Source: Clostridia bacterium (GTDB lineage: Bacteria > Bacillota > Clostridia > Oscillospirales > Acutalibacteraceae). From it: a stretch of 61,605 nt of DNA. Under the pieces are notes generated by a model that worked only from the letters and a program-made list of their open reading frames with translations, was not told where the DNA came from and ran no database searches. Of the stretch, positions 16,447 through 25,777 are shown piece after piece (the first letter of the stretch is position 1; each line of letters opens with the position of its first letter). A program made the translations under genes and the position numbers. The stretch covers positions 1-61,605 of the forward strand of contig JAFUIY010000049.1 in the NCBI GenBank assembly GCA_017473925.1. Reading direction: 5' to 3'.

Positions 16447-19400
16447 TCAGAATTCGGGATTGTCACAGCAGTTGGGCTCCATGCCGAAGAGCATACGGAG
16501 CTTCTGGAAGATTCTGAAAATCTTAGCCCAGAAATTGTTCTGATGGCAGTAACAATCGCATGTGGGAGCATTCATGACGGGAATGTCAATTGTTGCTTCA
16601 CCGTTTTCAACATAGATGTAGCCGATTGTATCATCATAGCCGTCTCTGTCGATGAGAAGCTCATAATCACCCTCTGCAAGTACCTCTGTAAAGTAGCCGT
16701 TAAGGTCAGATGTGATTACATATGACTCGCCTGTATCCATATTTGTGACTGTGATTACAGCCTCTGTAACGGGGTTGCCTGCTGAGTCAATAAGTGTAAC
16801 GCAGACAAGAGCCATGTCATTTGTATAGATGATTTCGTTATATCTGTGTGAGCATGCATCACATTCAAAAATGATAAAGCCGTTCTGTGTAAGTGTGGGA
16901 TTGATTCTGTCTACCTCAACATAGTTGTGGCCGAGTGCATCAACAAAGTTTTCTTTGTAGCTGTGGTCGCCTCTTGAGCAGACATAAAGGTCATAACCTT
17001 CATCCTTACATGTGGGAGCAACTGTTGTCATTACATAATCATGACCGAGCTCGTCAACATAGTTATCCTTGTAGCTGTTGTCGCCTCTTGAACATGTGTG
17101 TAAATCGTAACCCTTTTCTGTACATGTGGGGTCAACTGTTGTTGTCACATAGTCATGGCCGAGTGCAGGAACGATATCACTCTTCTGTGAGTGTCCGCAG
17201 CTTGAACAGCGTGAGAATGTGTAACCGTCCTTGATACATGTGGGAGCGTATGTATATGACTGATATGAATGTCCCTTTGCAGGTACGATATCATCAACAA
17301 TCTCTTCATTACAGATTGTACATACATATTCTGTGTAACCGCCTTCGTCACATGTGGGAGGAGTAACCGTACCTGTGAATGAATGGCTGAGCTTGGGAAT
17401 CTCTGTTGTCTTTGTTTCATCACAGACTGTACATGTGAAGAGCATTTCACCTGTCTGTGAGCAAGAAGCGGGAGACTGAACAACGCCGTTGTCCCATGTA
17501 TGTCCGGGAGCTCTGATAACTGTTTCCATTGTCTTTCCGCAGTTATCTCTCTGACATGTAAGAAGCTTCTTACCGTCCTTTGTACATGTTACCTCTTCAA
17601 GAATCTCGCCTGCGTTCCAGTCATGGCCGAGAGCGGGAATAACGATTGAATCCTGAACCTCACCGCAGTTTCCGCATTCAGCACCCATAAGACCGGTGTT
17701 GTCACAGGTTGCTTCCTTGATAACATTCTGATTCTGCCAGTCATGGCCTGTTGCCTCGACAGTTGTTGTGCGAGTTGCATCACATGCAGAACATTCCTGA
17801 TACTGTGTACCGTCTTCTGTACATGTGGGCTTCTTGATGGGCTCGCCTACATCTTCCCATGAATGACCTGTTGCATCAACATAAGTATCAATGTATGACT
17901 TACCGCAGTTATCTCGCTTACATGTGTGAGTTGTGTAACCTCTTTCAGTACATGTGGGAGGTGTTACAACATCGTCATAATCATGCTGAAGAGCATTGAT
18001 GATCTGAACCTCTGTTGTGTTACAAGCAGAACATGTTCTCTGGCTTCTGCCGGCTGCTTCACATGTTGCCTGCTTCTTTACTTCCCATTCACCCCATGAG
18101 TGACCCTGTGAGGGAATTGTTTCCTTCTGTGTTGTCTTACAGACTGTACACTGTCTTGTCTTGTAGCCGTCAGCTTCACATGTTGCATCTGTGACTGACC
18201 ATTCTGACCATGAGTGGTCGCCGAGAGGAAGCTCTTCTCTGCCTGAAATAACCTTACGGCAGTCGTTACAGTATGTATATGCTGTGTAACCGTATTCGTT
18301 ACATGTTGAGGGCTTTGAGGGGTAGTTTGTGACATTCTTATGTGCATCGGGATTTACGGGAAGAGATACTGTCTTCTCAGCACCGCAATCTGTACACTTG
18401 AATGACTCTGAGCCTGTCTTTGAACATGTGGGAGCTGTATAAGCTGTACGTGCATAGCTGTGCTCTGCTGTTGTGAACTTTGCCATAACTGTAAGGTCTG
18501 CCTTGATATTTGTGAATTCCTTGTCCCAACCGTCAAAGATATAATGCTCGTCAGTATCCTTCTGTGAGTATGTGCTCATATCGGGAGCTGTTGCATCCTT
18601 GCCGTATTCAACGCTCTGCTTTGAAATCTGAGCGCCTGTGATGGGGTTAATAAAATAAACGTTATATTTCTGAACTGAGAAAATAGCATAAACAGTTGAT
18701 GCGAGAGGCACGCTGATTGTTCCCACTGAGCCTGATTCTGCTGCAGCATCAGTACTCCAGCCGAGGAATGAATAGCCTTCTCTTGTTGCCTTGAAAGCAC
18801 CTGCAGGAAGGTCAATAACAGTGCTCAGACCGCATGTTACGGTGTATTCTGTTGTTTCAGCCGTACCGCCATTTGTTGCAGCATCAAGTCTGATTGTTGT
18901 CTGAAGACCGTCAACAGCGTGATGAAGTGCATTTGTTGCAGCTTCAATCTGTGTTGTGGTGACATAACCTGCCTTGTATCTGTTGTTGTAGATACCCCAG
19001 ATTCTGTTTGCTTCAGTGAGAGCATTCTGATATGTCTGCCATGAAGCAGCGGTGTATTTTGAGCTGTCCTGAACGCCGCCTGCCTTTGTGATAGCAGCAC
19101 CCAGAGCTGTAACATATGAAGTGACCTCTGTGTATACTGATGAGTTGTCGAAGAACAGGTAGACATAGTCACCGCCTGCATCGGCATTGGCATCAGATGC
19201 TTCTGTGTCGCTGTCATTCTTTGTAACAGTATAGTAACCGTCTTTTGTTGTATTTCTGTCGGTTGTACCTGCAAGCTTCAGAAGGGGAAGACCTACTGAT
19301 GTGTCGTTTGTGTAGTAAAGATAGATGTAGTCACCGCCTGCATCGGCATTGAGGTCCTGACCGAGGTTGTTGAAGCTGATGCTTTTTCCGTCAACCTTGA

Positions 19401-19806
19401 ATGTATAGGGTGAATCGCCGCCGTTATTGTGACCCATACGCAGAAATGTACCGAGAGCATCATTGATATTTGTTGATGTCTTGTAACCGAGCATGATATA
19501 GTCCTTGCCGGAAACACCTGAGTTGAAGTCAAGTCTGCCGCCGCCGTTGTCATTCATCAGCAGAGTGTATCCGTTGGCTGTGGCTTCATTGTAAGTGTCG
19601 TCGCTCTTTGTTGCCTGACCGAACTGAATTCCTGAAATAAACTGTGTGCCTTCGGGATAATAGTAATATCTTCCCTGCACATAGTCACCCATTGAAAGCG
19701 CATCTGCCTGAATGGGATTACAAAGAACAAATGCCGTAACGCACATTACAAAGGCAAGCAATATGCTCATGGCTTTCTTTGAAGTTGATTTTACTTTCGT
19801 AAGCAT
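16447..19806 (-). CDS. Large secreted protein with 14 Cys/His repeats
   Basis: The 1119-residue protein starts with a signal peptide (about 1-36). Residues 40-225 form a beta-rich region with repeated ADAGGDYIYLYYTN-like strings, 225-305 a FIVAR-type three-helix segment, and 305-447 InlB-type beta-repeats. Residues 449-985 hold 14 tandem units of about 38 residues of the form H-x-W/Y ... P-x-C-x5-G-Y ... C-x2-C ... ALG, plausibly small metal- or disulfide-stabilised modules. Then comes a carboxypeptidase-regulatory-like beta-sandwich (to about 1080) and a tail with CDCYCH and an amphipathic helix NNFWAKIFRIFQKLRMLFGM. It is likely a surface protein or adhesin; no catalytic site is seen. AAAGGAG precedes the ATG. 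Confidence 0.85.
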   Translation of the reverse strand: MLTKVKSTSKKAMSILLAFVMCVTAFVLCNPIQADALSMGDYVQGRYYYYPEGTQFISGIQFGQATKSDDTYNEATANGYTLLMNDNGGGRLDFNSGVSGKDYIMLGYKTSTNINDALGTFLRMGHNNGGDSPYTFKVDGKSISFNNLGQDLNADAGGDYIYLYYTNDTSVGLPLLKLAGTTDRNTTKDGYYTVTKNDSDTEASDANADAGGDYVYLFFDNSSVYTEVTSYVTALGAAITKAGGVQDSSKYTAASWQTYQNALTEANRIWGIYNNRYKAGYVTTTQIEAATNALHHAVDGLQTTIRLDAATNGGTAETTEYTVTCGLSTVIDLPAGAFKATREGYSFLGWSTDAAAESGSVGTISVPLASTVYAIFSVQKYNVYFINPITGAQISKQSVEYGKDATAPDMSTYSQKDTDEHYIFDGWDKEFTNIKADLTVMAKFTTAEHSYARTAYTAPTCSKTGSESFKCTDCGAEKTVSLPVNPDAHKNVTNYPSKPSTCNEYGYTAYTYCNDCRKVISGREELPLGDHSWSEWSVTDATCEADGYKTRQCTVCKTTQKETIPSQGHSWGEWEVKKQATCEAAGRSQRTCSACNTTEVQIINALQHDYDDVVTPPTCTERGYTTHTCKRDNCGKSYIDTYVDATGHSWEDVGEPIKKPTCTEDGTQYQECSACDATRTTTVEATGHDWQNQNVIKEATCDNTGLMGAECGNCGEVQDSIVIPALGHDWNAGEILEEVTCTKDGKKLLTCQRDNCGKTMETVIRAPGHTWDNGVVQSPASCSQTGEMLFTCTVCDETKTTEIPKLSHSFTGTVTPPTCDEGGYTEYVCTICNEEIVDDIVPAKGHSYQSYTYAPTCIKDGYTFSRCSSCGHSQKSDIVPALGHDYVTTTVDPTCTEKGYDLHTCSRGDNSYKDNYVDELGHDYVMTTVAPTCKDEGYDLYVCSRGDHSYKENFVDALGHNYVEVDRINPTLTQNGFIIFECDACSHRYNEIIYTNDMALVCVTLIDSAGNPVTEAVITVTNMDTGESYVITSDLNGYFTEVLAEGDYELLIDRDGYDDTIGYIYVENGEATIDIPVMNAPTCDCYCHQNNFWAKIFRIFQKLRMLFGMEPNCCDNPEF

Positions 19807-19954
19807 GAGAAAGTCTCCTTTCGTTTTAATAACAAGACATTATAACTCATTATTACTTTAACTTCTATTATATATAAAATAATAAAAAATACAATATCGC
19901 AAAAATAAATAATATAAAAATTTACAGAAAATTCATTTAAATGGAACACGAAGA

Positions 19955-19990
19955 ACAAGAAAAACAAAGAGCTGAACTCTGTTCAGCTCT
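19955..19990 (-). terminator. Intrinsic terminator after the PPC-repeat gene
   Basis: A 10-bp stem AGAGCTGAAC/GTTCAGCTCT (19968-19977 with 19981-19990) with a 3-base loop is followed on the minus strand by TTGTTTTTCTTG. It lies 11 bases after the stop of the gene at 20002. The remaining bases up to 19806 are AT-rich upstream region of the next gene. Confidence 0.85.
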
Positions 19991-20001
19991 CTGATTCTGT
20001 A

Positions 20002-21867
20002 TTATTCAAGTGATGTGGCAAACACATATCTGCCCGTGTTGAAGTAAAGACCTGTTTCAACGAGGATGTAATATCTGCCTGCTTCAACATCGGCAGTCAG
20101 CACATCGGCAGAGGAATCCCAGTCAGATGACAGCGTATCAAGAACATTTCCTTCACTGTCAAGCAGGGATACAACCCAGCCCTCCTTGCCTGCTTCATTC
20201 ACAATTATATGGCCGAATGCAAGACTGAATACGCCTGCCGTAGGAATATCAATTGCAAAGTAGTCCTTGTCGAAATCAGTACCCATTTCAACCATTGTAC
20301 CGCTGACAGTATCACCGACCTGAATGACATCTGCCGTATCAACAGTGTTGTTGGGCTCTGTTTCCCAGCCCTGACTTTCGACTGTCAGAAGAATAAGTCT
20401 GTAGACAATACTGCTGTGATACAGATTGTCGGAATCTACACGGATATAATAAGTACCTGCCGTCAGACCTATACTCGGGGACTGCAATACGGGCTGATTT
20501 CTGTCTGAAACAGTGCTGTAAGCAACCCTGCCGTCAGAATCAATTACGGAAATATTCCAGCCATCCTTATCATCGGAAAGGGCTTCATGAATGAAATCAA
20601 TGACAACAAAGCCGTCCTTCTCCATTGTGAATACAAACCAGTCACGGTCCGACCTGTCACTTCTGTCTGTAAGCGAGCCGACCTTTTCTGTGTTCACGGC
20701 AATTTCATCTGCAGTTTCAGGTGTATCGTTAAGCTCAGTTTCAACTGCACTGTCCTTACTGAAGGAAACATTCAGAGAATAGGTCACACCGCTGTATACA
20801 TGGGAGCTGACACAGACATAGTAATATCCGGGAGGCAGACCCATGACACCGCTGTTTATCATCGTCTTGCTCATATCCGATGTCACATGGTAATATTCAT
20901 TACCCTGCATATCAGTCACGCTGATACGCCATGCAACGGCACCGTTAAGTCCGAGAGGGTCTGCTTCATGCTCAAAATACAATACAGAATAGCCTGTCTC
21001 CGTAACACGGAAAAGATACCAGTCTTCGTCAGTCTCTTCACCTGCAAAGACACTTGCACCGCCGTTAAGCGTCTTGTTGAGAGGCAATGCAGTATACCTT
21101 GAAGGACTGTTGTTGTACTCTGTTTCATAGTCATCAGTCTCCACAAGACCGATAACGATGTCATATTTTTTGTCGGTAAAGCCCGTAATGCATTCGACCT
21201 CAACCCTGTAATTACCGGGAGTGATGCCTATTGCCGATGTCTGCACACCTGTGCCGACCTTTTCATAGACAGCTCTGTTGAGCAGTCTGTATTCAATGCT
21301 TTCGCTTGTACCGTCAGGCGAATACTCCTCATAAAGAGATATATGCCAGACACAGGGTGCATCTGTCACTTCCATATGATTGAATGCATAAACTACTGCA
21401 CTTCTGCTGTCTGCCGAGAATGTATACACCTTTTTTGAAATGATGTTTGCAAGGGAGTCACGCATGATGCTGTTGAGCCTTGCGGGGACAACAGTCACAT
21501 TTTCCTGAACGGAAGAATCGCCGTCATCCTCATCGGGAATTTCGGTCACACCGCTGTCAGTATCGGGAAGTATTTCCTCGGGAGGGATAACAGTGCCGCT
21601 GTCGGGCATTGTATCCGTATCCTTATAATCCTCCGTATTCGCATCGGGGATGTCTTCGGGCTGAATGACAGCAGTATCGTCCGTGCCGCCATTTTCCGCA
21701 GGAGCATTCAGGGGAACAACCGCATTCTCCATATCCGATGAGCCGTAAGAGGTGTTCTGCATATCTGAGGTATACGACACAAGGGATACGGGGAATGAAA
21801 GGACAATCATTGCCGAAAGAACAATTGCAACAACAGCTTTCCCGAAAGAATATCCGTTTTTCATCAT
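20002..21867 (-). CDS. Secreted protein with PPC-like beta-sandwich repeats
   Basis: The 621-residue protein has a signal peptide (first ~33 residues), an acidic Pro/Asp/Thr-rich linker (about 40-125), and then one degenerate and three clear repeats of about 120 residues. Each clear repeat opens with an ETE-x-N motif (ETEYNNSPS, ETELNDTPE, ETEPNNTVD), has a D-W/Y-F core (DEDWYLFRV, DRDWFVFTM, DKDYFAIDI) and ends with GYYYVCV/GTYYIRV/GRYYILV. This is the pattern of bacterial pre-peptidase C-terminal (PPC) domains, usually binding or secretion modules of exoenzymes. No catalytic domain is present, so it may be a binding protein. The start is the first ATG after AAGGAG at 21867; the longer frame has no ribosome site. 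Confidence 0.8.
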   Translation of the reverse strand: MMKNGYSFGKAVVAIVLSAMIVLSFPVSLVSYTSDMQNTSYGSSDMENAVVPLNAPAENGGTDDTAVIQPEDIPDANTEDYKDTDTMPDSGTVIPPEEILPDTDSGVTEIPDEDDGDSSVQENVTVVPARLNSIMRDSLANIISKKVYTFSADSRSAVVYAFNHMEVTDAPCVWHISLYEEYSPDGTSESIEYRLLNRAVYEKVGTGVQTSAIGITPGNYRVEVECITGFTDKKYDIVIGLVETDDYETEYNNSPSRYTALPLNKTLNGGASVFAGEETDEDWYLFRVTETGYSVLYFEHEADPLGLNGAVAWRISVTDMQGNEYYHVTSDMSKTMINSGVMGLPPGYYYVCVSSHVYSGVTYSLNVSFSKDSAVETELNDTPETADEIAVNTEKVGSLTDRSDRSDRDWFVFTMEKDGFVVIDFIHEALSDDKDGWNISVIDSDGRVAYSTVSDRNQPVLQSPSIGLTAGTYYIRVDSDNLYHSSIVYRLILLTVESQGWETEPNNTVDTADVIQVGDTVSGTMVEMGTDFDKDYFAIDIPTAGVFSLAFGHIIVNEAGKEGWVVSLLDSEGNVLDTLSSDWDSSADVLTADVEAGRYYILVETGLYFNTGRYVFATSLE

Positions 21868-21884
21868 TTCAACTCCTTCCGTGT

Positions 21885-21924
21885 ATATAAAAAAGATAAC
21901 CATGCTAAGTATAGCACGGTTATC
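21885..21924 (-). terminator. Intrinsic terminator after the metallophosphoesterase gene
   Basis: A stem GATAACC/GGTTATC (21895-21901 with 21918-21924), extended inward by TGCTA/TAGCA, is followed on the minus strand by TTTTTTATATAC. It lies 18 bases past the stop at 21943, in the short gap before the PPC-repeat gene. Confidence 0.85.
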
Positions 21925-21942
21925 CGAATTATTCAAGTCTTA

Positions 21943-23124
21943 TTACTTACCAAATGAGGGAAGTGAGAAACCCGATACGAGTTCGTGAAGCTTTGTAAGG
22001 AAAGTATCCATAAACTTGTTGAACTGGTAAGATGTCTTGCTGAGAGCACCTTCACAGTCAAGAATCTGTGAGCCCTCTGCAAGAGCGAAGTCATACATAC
22101 GGAGAGCTTCGTATTCGTATGTTGAGAGATCATTTTCATCAAGAGTGATGAGGCCTACACCTCTGTTGATGTCGTTGCTGTATGAGTTACAGCCTACTGT
22201 GGGAACAGTTGTGATGTCGATGCCTTCATATGTTGTTGTGAAGTCATTGACATGGTCATGGCCGTAGAATGTAGCCATAACATCGCCTGTTTCAAGCCAT
22301 GCATCCATCTGACCGCCGTTGATGTGTGAGGGGCAGGGAGGCTCGAAAAGGAAACCTGTGAATGCACCGAAGTTGGGGATAGGAAGATATGCCTGACCGT
22401 CAAATGTCCATTCGCCGATACCTACGGGAATCTTCATCATGCCAAGTGCATCATATGCTTCGGGAACAATGATGTGCTGGAAGCTGATAGCAGGAACAAC
22501 TTCTCCGCCGTTGAGTGCTGCAAGAGCCTTTGCTGTATCCTTGTACCAGTTGATCTGGTCTTCTCTTACATAGTCATAACCGCCTGCTTCTTCAGTTGAT
22601 GTACCTGAATCAACAAACCAGAGGTTGAATGCAACACCGAGGCCGTTTGAAGCAAGAATGGGAAGATTGTGGTTGCCGCAGCCGTAAAGCTCGGGATCCA
22701 CGTCATATGCAAGGCAGCCGGGGTACTTCTGATATTCACGGAGAAGAACTTCCTTTTCAACGCCCTGTTCCTGATCGTGGTTACCGAAAACAAGTGTAAA
22801 GGGAACGCCTGCTTCAACACAGGGAGTGACAATTGTTTCAATTGCCTTTGCCTGATTTTCGTAACCGTGAGCAACAGTGTTGTCACCAAGGAAAACAACA
22901 AGGTCAGGTGTATAAGCTGCAAGAGCTTCTCTCACAAGCTGAGCTGTTGTTTCTTCAAGAGTTTCGTCATCCTGGCTGTCAGCAAAAATCATGATTTTGA
23001 ATTTGCCTTCGTCATCAAACTTGAGAATGTAGTCTGAAATACCTGCGGATGCAGACATTGCGAATGTTGCTGCAAGCATGAGCATTGCAAGAGCAACTGC
23101 AAGAACTTTCTTTGTAAGTTTCAT
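21943..23124 (-). CDS. Secreted calcineurin-like metallophosphoesterase with amphipathic C-terminal tail
   Basis: The 393-residue protein has a signal peptide (about 1-28, ending SASA) and a calcineurin-fold phosphatase domain with all metal motifs in order: FADSQDD, FLGDNTV, FGNHDQE, FQHIIVPE and YGHDHVND. It would hydrolyse phosphomono- or diesters outside the cell. The last ~30 residues form an amphipathic helix (FNKFMDTFLTKLHELVSGFS) absent from the enzyme core and similar to the tail of the NAGPA protein. The start is ATG 23124, after AAAGGTG; a GTG inside that site would add three residues. A promoter lies at 23161-23189. Confidence 0.88.
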   Translation of the reverse strand: MKLTKKVLAVALAMLMLAATFAMSASAGISDYILKFDDEGKFKIMIFADSQDDETLEETTAQLVREALAAYTPDLVVFLGDNTVAHGYENQAKAIETIVTPCVEAGVPFTLVFGNHDQEQGVEKEVLLREYQKYPGCLAYDVDPELYGCGNHNLPILASNGLGVAFNLWFVDSGTSTEEAGGYDYVREDQINWYKDTAKALAALNGGEVVPAISFQHIIVPEAYDALGMMKIPVGIGEWTFDGQAYLPIPNFGAFTGFLFEPPCPSHINGGQMDAWLETGDVMATFYGHDHVNDFTTTYEGIDITTVPTVGCNSYSNDINRGVGLITLDENDLSTYEYEALRMYDFALAEGSQILDCEGALSKTSYQFNKFMDTFLTKLHELVSGFSLPSFGK

Positions 23125-23160
23125 ATTGATCACCTTTCAATAGGATATTATTGCGTATAC

Positions 23161-23189
23161 ATTTTAGCAAATCAATCCGAAAAATTCAA
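23161..23189 (-). promoter_or_regulatory. Promoter for the metallophosphoesterase gene
   Basis: On the minus strand TTGAAT (23184-23189) and TAAAAT (23161-23166) are 17 bases apart, about 37 bases upstream of the ATG at 23124. Confidence 0.7.
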
Positions 23190-23229
23190 GACAAAATTAT
23201 AAATTTTAACAATTACTGAACAAAAAAAG

Positions 23230-23256
23230 AAAAACGGCCTGTAAAAGACCGTTTTT
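23230..23256 (-). terminator. Intrinsic terminator of the small peptide gene
   Basis: An 8-bp stem AAAAACGG/CCGTTTTT (23230-23237 with 23249-23256) is followed on the minus strand by TTTTTCTTTTTTTG. It lies 22 bases after the stop codon of the 35-residue peptide gene and ahead of the next promoter, so the peptide has its own transcript. Confidence 0.85.
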
Positions 23257-23277
23257 TCATACCGGAAAAATAAGCGA

Positions 23278-23385
23278 TTAAGCCATTGTGAATGACTCGA
23301 AAAGACTTGCGAAGAAAGCCTTAATCATCTCAAAAAATTCCTTGATAAACTCAACTGCTGATGCAAGATTTCCAAGAGCTGCCAT
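23278..23385 (-). CDS. 35-residue amphipathic helical peptide
   Basis: A short frame of 36 codons from ATG 23385 to TAA 23278 is preceded by TGGAGGG nine bases upstream and followed by its own terminator. The peptide is rich in Phe, Ala and charged residues, with the core VEFIKEFFEMIKAFFASLFE, which would form an amphipathic helix of hydrophobic Phe/Ile/Leu face and Glu/Lys face. It has no signal sequence or cysteine. The pattern resembles the C-terminal tails of the secreted proteins at 21943 and 29881. Possible roles are a membrane-active or surfactant-like peptide, or a free partner of those tails. Coding status rests on ribosome site, start, stop and terminator. Confidence 0.65.
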   Translation of the reverse strand: MAALGNLASAVEFIKEFFEMIKAFFASLFESFTMA

Positions 23386-23741
23386 TACATTTTCCCTCCA
23401 ATTCATTTTATACGCTTCTGATTATATAGTATAATATTGTACGGCATATTGAATATCTTTTAACAAATAATGAACATTTAGACAAAAGCTGCATTTATAT
23501 CACTTTTTATAAATAAATTGTGTCAGAGTATTCTTCAGCAAAATCATTTGTAAACATTTGTGAACAATATTTCGTTTTTTGCAATAAAATCATTGTAATA
23601 CTCTACAAATATGCACCCATTAATTTATAACCGTTGTTATGTTTCGACAAAAACACCGCCTCCTTATTGACTAAAATGACGAAAAATGTTATTATGTCAT
23701 GCTGTAAAGTGTTGAAATGCGTATTTATAGGGGGCTTACCA
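23386..23741. other. Intergenic region between divergent genes
   Basis: This 356-base AT-rich stretch has no convincing gene. It contains a TATAAT-type -10 for the peptide gene (minus strand, 23421-23426), an 8-bp inverted repeat AGAGTATT/AATACTCT (23525-23532 with 23597-23604), a near direct repeat (AAAATCATTTGTAA at 23540-23553 and AAAATCATTGTAA at 23586-23598), and the plus-strand promoter at 23667-23695. The paired repeats could be a regulator-binding region. Confidence 0.5.
23667..23695 (+). promoter_or_regulatory. Promoter for the dockerin gene pair
   Basis: TTGACT (23667-23672) and TATTAT (23690-23695) are 17 bases apart, about 47 bases before the ATG at 23742. Confidence 0.75.
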
Positions 23742-25760
23742 ATGAAAAGCAGACTCATAAGAATCCTTTCATCCGTAATGACCGTTATACTTATAATAAC
23801 AGCGATTCCCCTTCCGGCTGCTGCAGCTCCGGGCTTCAATCAGCTTGTAAATGCATCAACCGAAATTATTATGGTAAACGAAGGCAACTACACAACAGTT
23901 GTCCGTGATGACGTAGGGGCTGTCAGTCTGGGTAAAATCTGCTGGCATGCAACAAACGCCCTGAATCTTCTCAAGGAGATTGTTTCTCTCAACCCGTCTC
24001 AGGCTCTGAACATCCTTGGAGCATCTCTTTATAATGAAATAGTTACCCGCACAAGCTGGGAAGGCAGAATCGTCACAAAGGCTGAGGCTGCTGCCCTTTC
24101 AGTTCTTCTGGGAACATCCGAAAGCCGTTATGTGCAGGATAAGACTGCATGGAAATATATAAGCGAATATGTTCAGCACGGTATTGATCTGGGCATCACA
24201 GAGCCCGAGGCACTTGTGTTCTTTGCCGATTTTGAAAACCAGAACGGCAGAACGGGTGCTGCGAACTATTATTATGAGGTAATGGGACGCTTCGGCAGAG
24301 TCAATCTCGCAACACTCTATGAATGCTCAAGCAAGAACTCACGCCGTACAAGAACTTACAATTTCTGTGCAACAATCAACTGGAACGACTATTCATCATC
24401 CCCCTCTTACGAAACGGATACTGTTGCTCCCGAAATCAGCAATGTTGCAGTAACAGACATCACAAGCGAGGGCTACACCGTTTCATGCAATGCAAGTGAC
24501 AACGAGGGTGTCATTGCGATATGCTTTGCCGTGTATTACAAGGCAGACGGCTCAGACACAGCAAAATGGTACAGACAGGAAGGCTCAGACAGTGCAGTAT
24601 TCACAATGAAAATCAGTGAATTCGGCAACAGAAGCGGTGACTACTGTACCTATATATATGTTTTCGACAATGCAGGCAACTACACCTATGCGGAGCTGAA
24701 TGTCATAACCGTTCCCGAGGCTGAGCCTGCAACACCTCCCCTCTCCGTAACTGTCACATCGGGCGGAAAAGCGGAAGTCGGCGGTGAAATCAGATGGCGT
24801 GCAGCTGCAGCAGACGGCAGCGGCAACTATCAGTATGAGTTCAATCTTTACAGGGACAATGTTCTCATTGCAAGAAGAGATTACCTCGATTATTCCGACT
24901 ACCCTGTTACAATTGAAAAAACAGGCTCATATCATGTTGTTGTCAATGTCCGTGACACGGAAAACGGCACAACGGCTTCCGTTACAAGCAGCAATATTGA
25001 TATATTCACACCCATAACAATCAACTCATTCATCGCAACCGAAAAGGAAGCATCAATCGGACAGTCAGTCACCTTTGTGCTGGATGCGGCAGACGGTGAA
25101 GGAGAACTGAAATATTCATACACCGTCTATAAGGACGACGAAATCGTTTTCAGCTCGGAATTTTCCGACAACTATAAATTCCTTTACAAAATCAACGACT
25201 ACGGAATTTATCATGTAACGGCAACTGTAATGGACTCCCGTTCACAGGTCGTTACCGTAAGAAGCGATGAGGTTGCCGTAATCAGACCCCTGAGTGCGGA
25301 AAACATCGCATTTTCAAAAGCTTATGCTGTAGCAGGACAGGAGGTCACATGCTCCGCTGATGTTCTGGGCGGAACAGGAGCCTACACCTGCGTTTTCAGT
25401 ATATATTGTGACGGCGTGCTTGTCATGACTTCGGAACAGCTTGACACAAGCGAATTCACATTCACCGTTAATCAGGCGGGCATCTACACTGCATCGGTTG
25501 AAGTAACGGACGCCGGCTCAACAGTCACAACTGCCGACGGCGGCTCAATGGAAGCTGCGGAAAAGGCGGCAAGAGGTGACGCAAACTGTGACGGCAAGCT
25601 GACTGCCGCTGATGCAAGATATGCACTCAGATGCTCTGCAGGTCTTGACAGGATTGAAGAAGCAGTCTTCTATGCAGCAGATGTCACGGGCGACGGCAAG
25701 CTCACAGCCGCCGATGCGAGACTGATTCTGCGTGCCGTAGCACGGCTTGAAACATTGTAA
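23742..25760 (+). CDS. Secreted dockerin protein with lysozyme-like domain and Ig-like repeats
   Basis: The 672-residue protein has a signal peptide (about 1-28), then a helical domain (about 30-210) with MVNEGNYTTVV, SLGKICWHATNALNLLK and NRSF-less but lysozyme-like spacing, including a candidate catalytic Glu in NEGNY. Four Ig/fibronectin-like beta-domains follow (about 220-605), each with a Y-x-F/Y-x-V/L-Y-K/R-D motif. The last 55 residues are a type I dockerin with two calcium loops (DANCDGKLTAAD and DVTGDGKLTAAD). It should be secreted and attached to a cohesin scaffold. The enzyme domain may cut peptidoglycan or chitin; this is tentative. The start at 23742 gives a clean signal peptide, and the longer frame does not. 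Confidence 0.8.
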   Translation: MKSRLIRILSSVMTVILIITAIPLPAAAAPGFNQLVNASTEIIMVNEGNYTTVVRDDVGAVSLGKICWHATNALNLLKEIVSLNPSQALNILGASLYNEIVTRTSWEGRIVTKAEAAALSVLLGTSESRYVQDKTAWKYISEYVQHGIDLGITEPEALVFFADFENQNGRTGAANYYYEVMGRFGRVNLATLYECSSKNSRRTRTYNFCATINWNDYSSSPSYETDTVAPEISNVAVTDITSEGYTVSCNASDNEGVIAICFAVYYKADGSDTAKWYRQEGSDSAVFTMKISEFGNRSGDYCTYIYVFDNAGNYTYAELNVITVPEAEPATPPLSVTVTSGGKAEVGGEIRWRAAAADGSGNYQYEFNLYRDNVLIARRDYLDYSDYPVTIEKTGSYHVVVNVRDTENGTTASVTSSNIDIFTPITINSFIATEKEASIGQSVTFVLDAADGEGELKYSYTVYKDDEIVFSSEFSDNYKFLYKINDYGIYHVTATVMDSRSQVVTVRSDEVAVIRPLSAENIAFSKAYAVAGQEVTCSADVLGGTGAYTCVFSIYCDGVLVMTSEQLDTSEFTFTVNQAGIYTASVEVTDAGSTVTTADGGSMEAAEKAARGDANCDGKLTAADARYALRCSAGLDRIEEAVFYAADVTGDGKLTAADARLILRAVARLETL

Positions 25761-25777
25761 GAAATCGGAGTTTTTTG

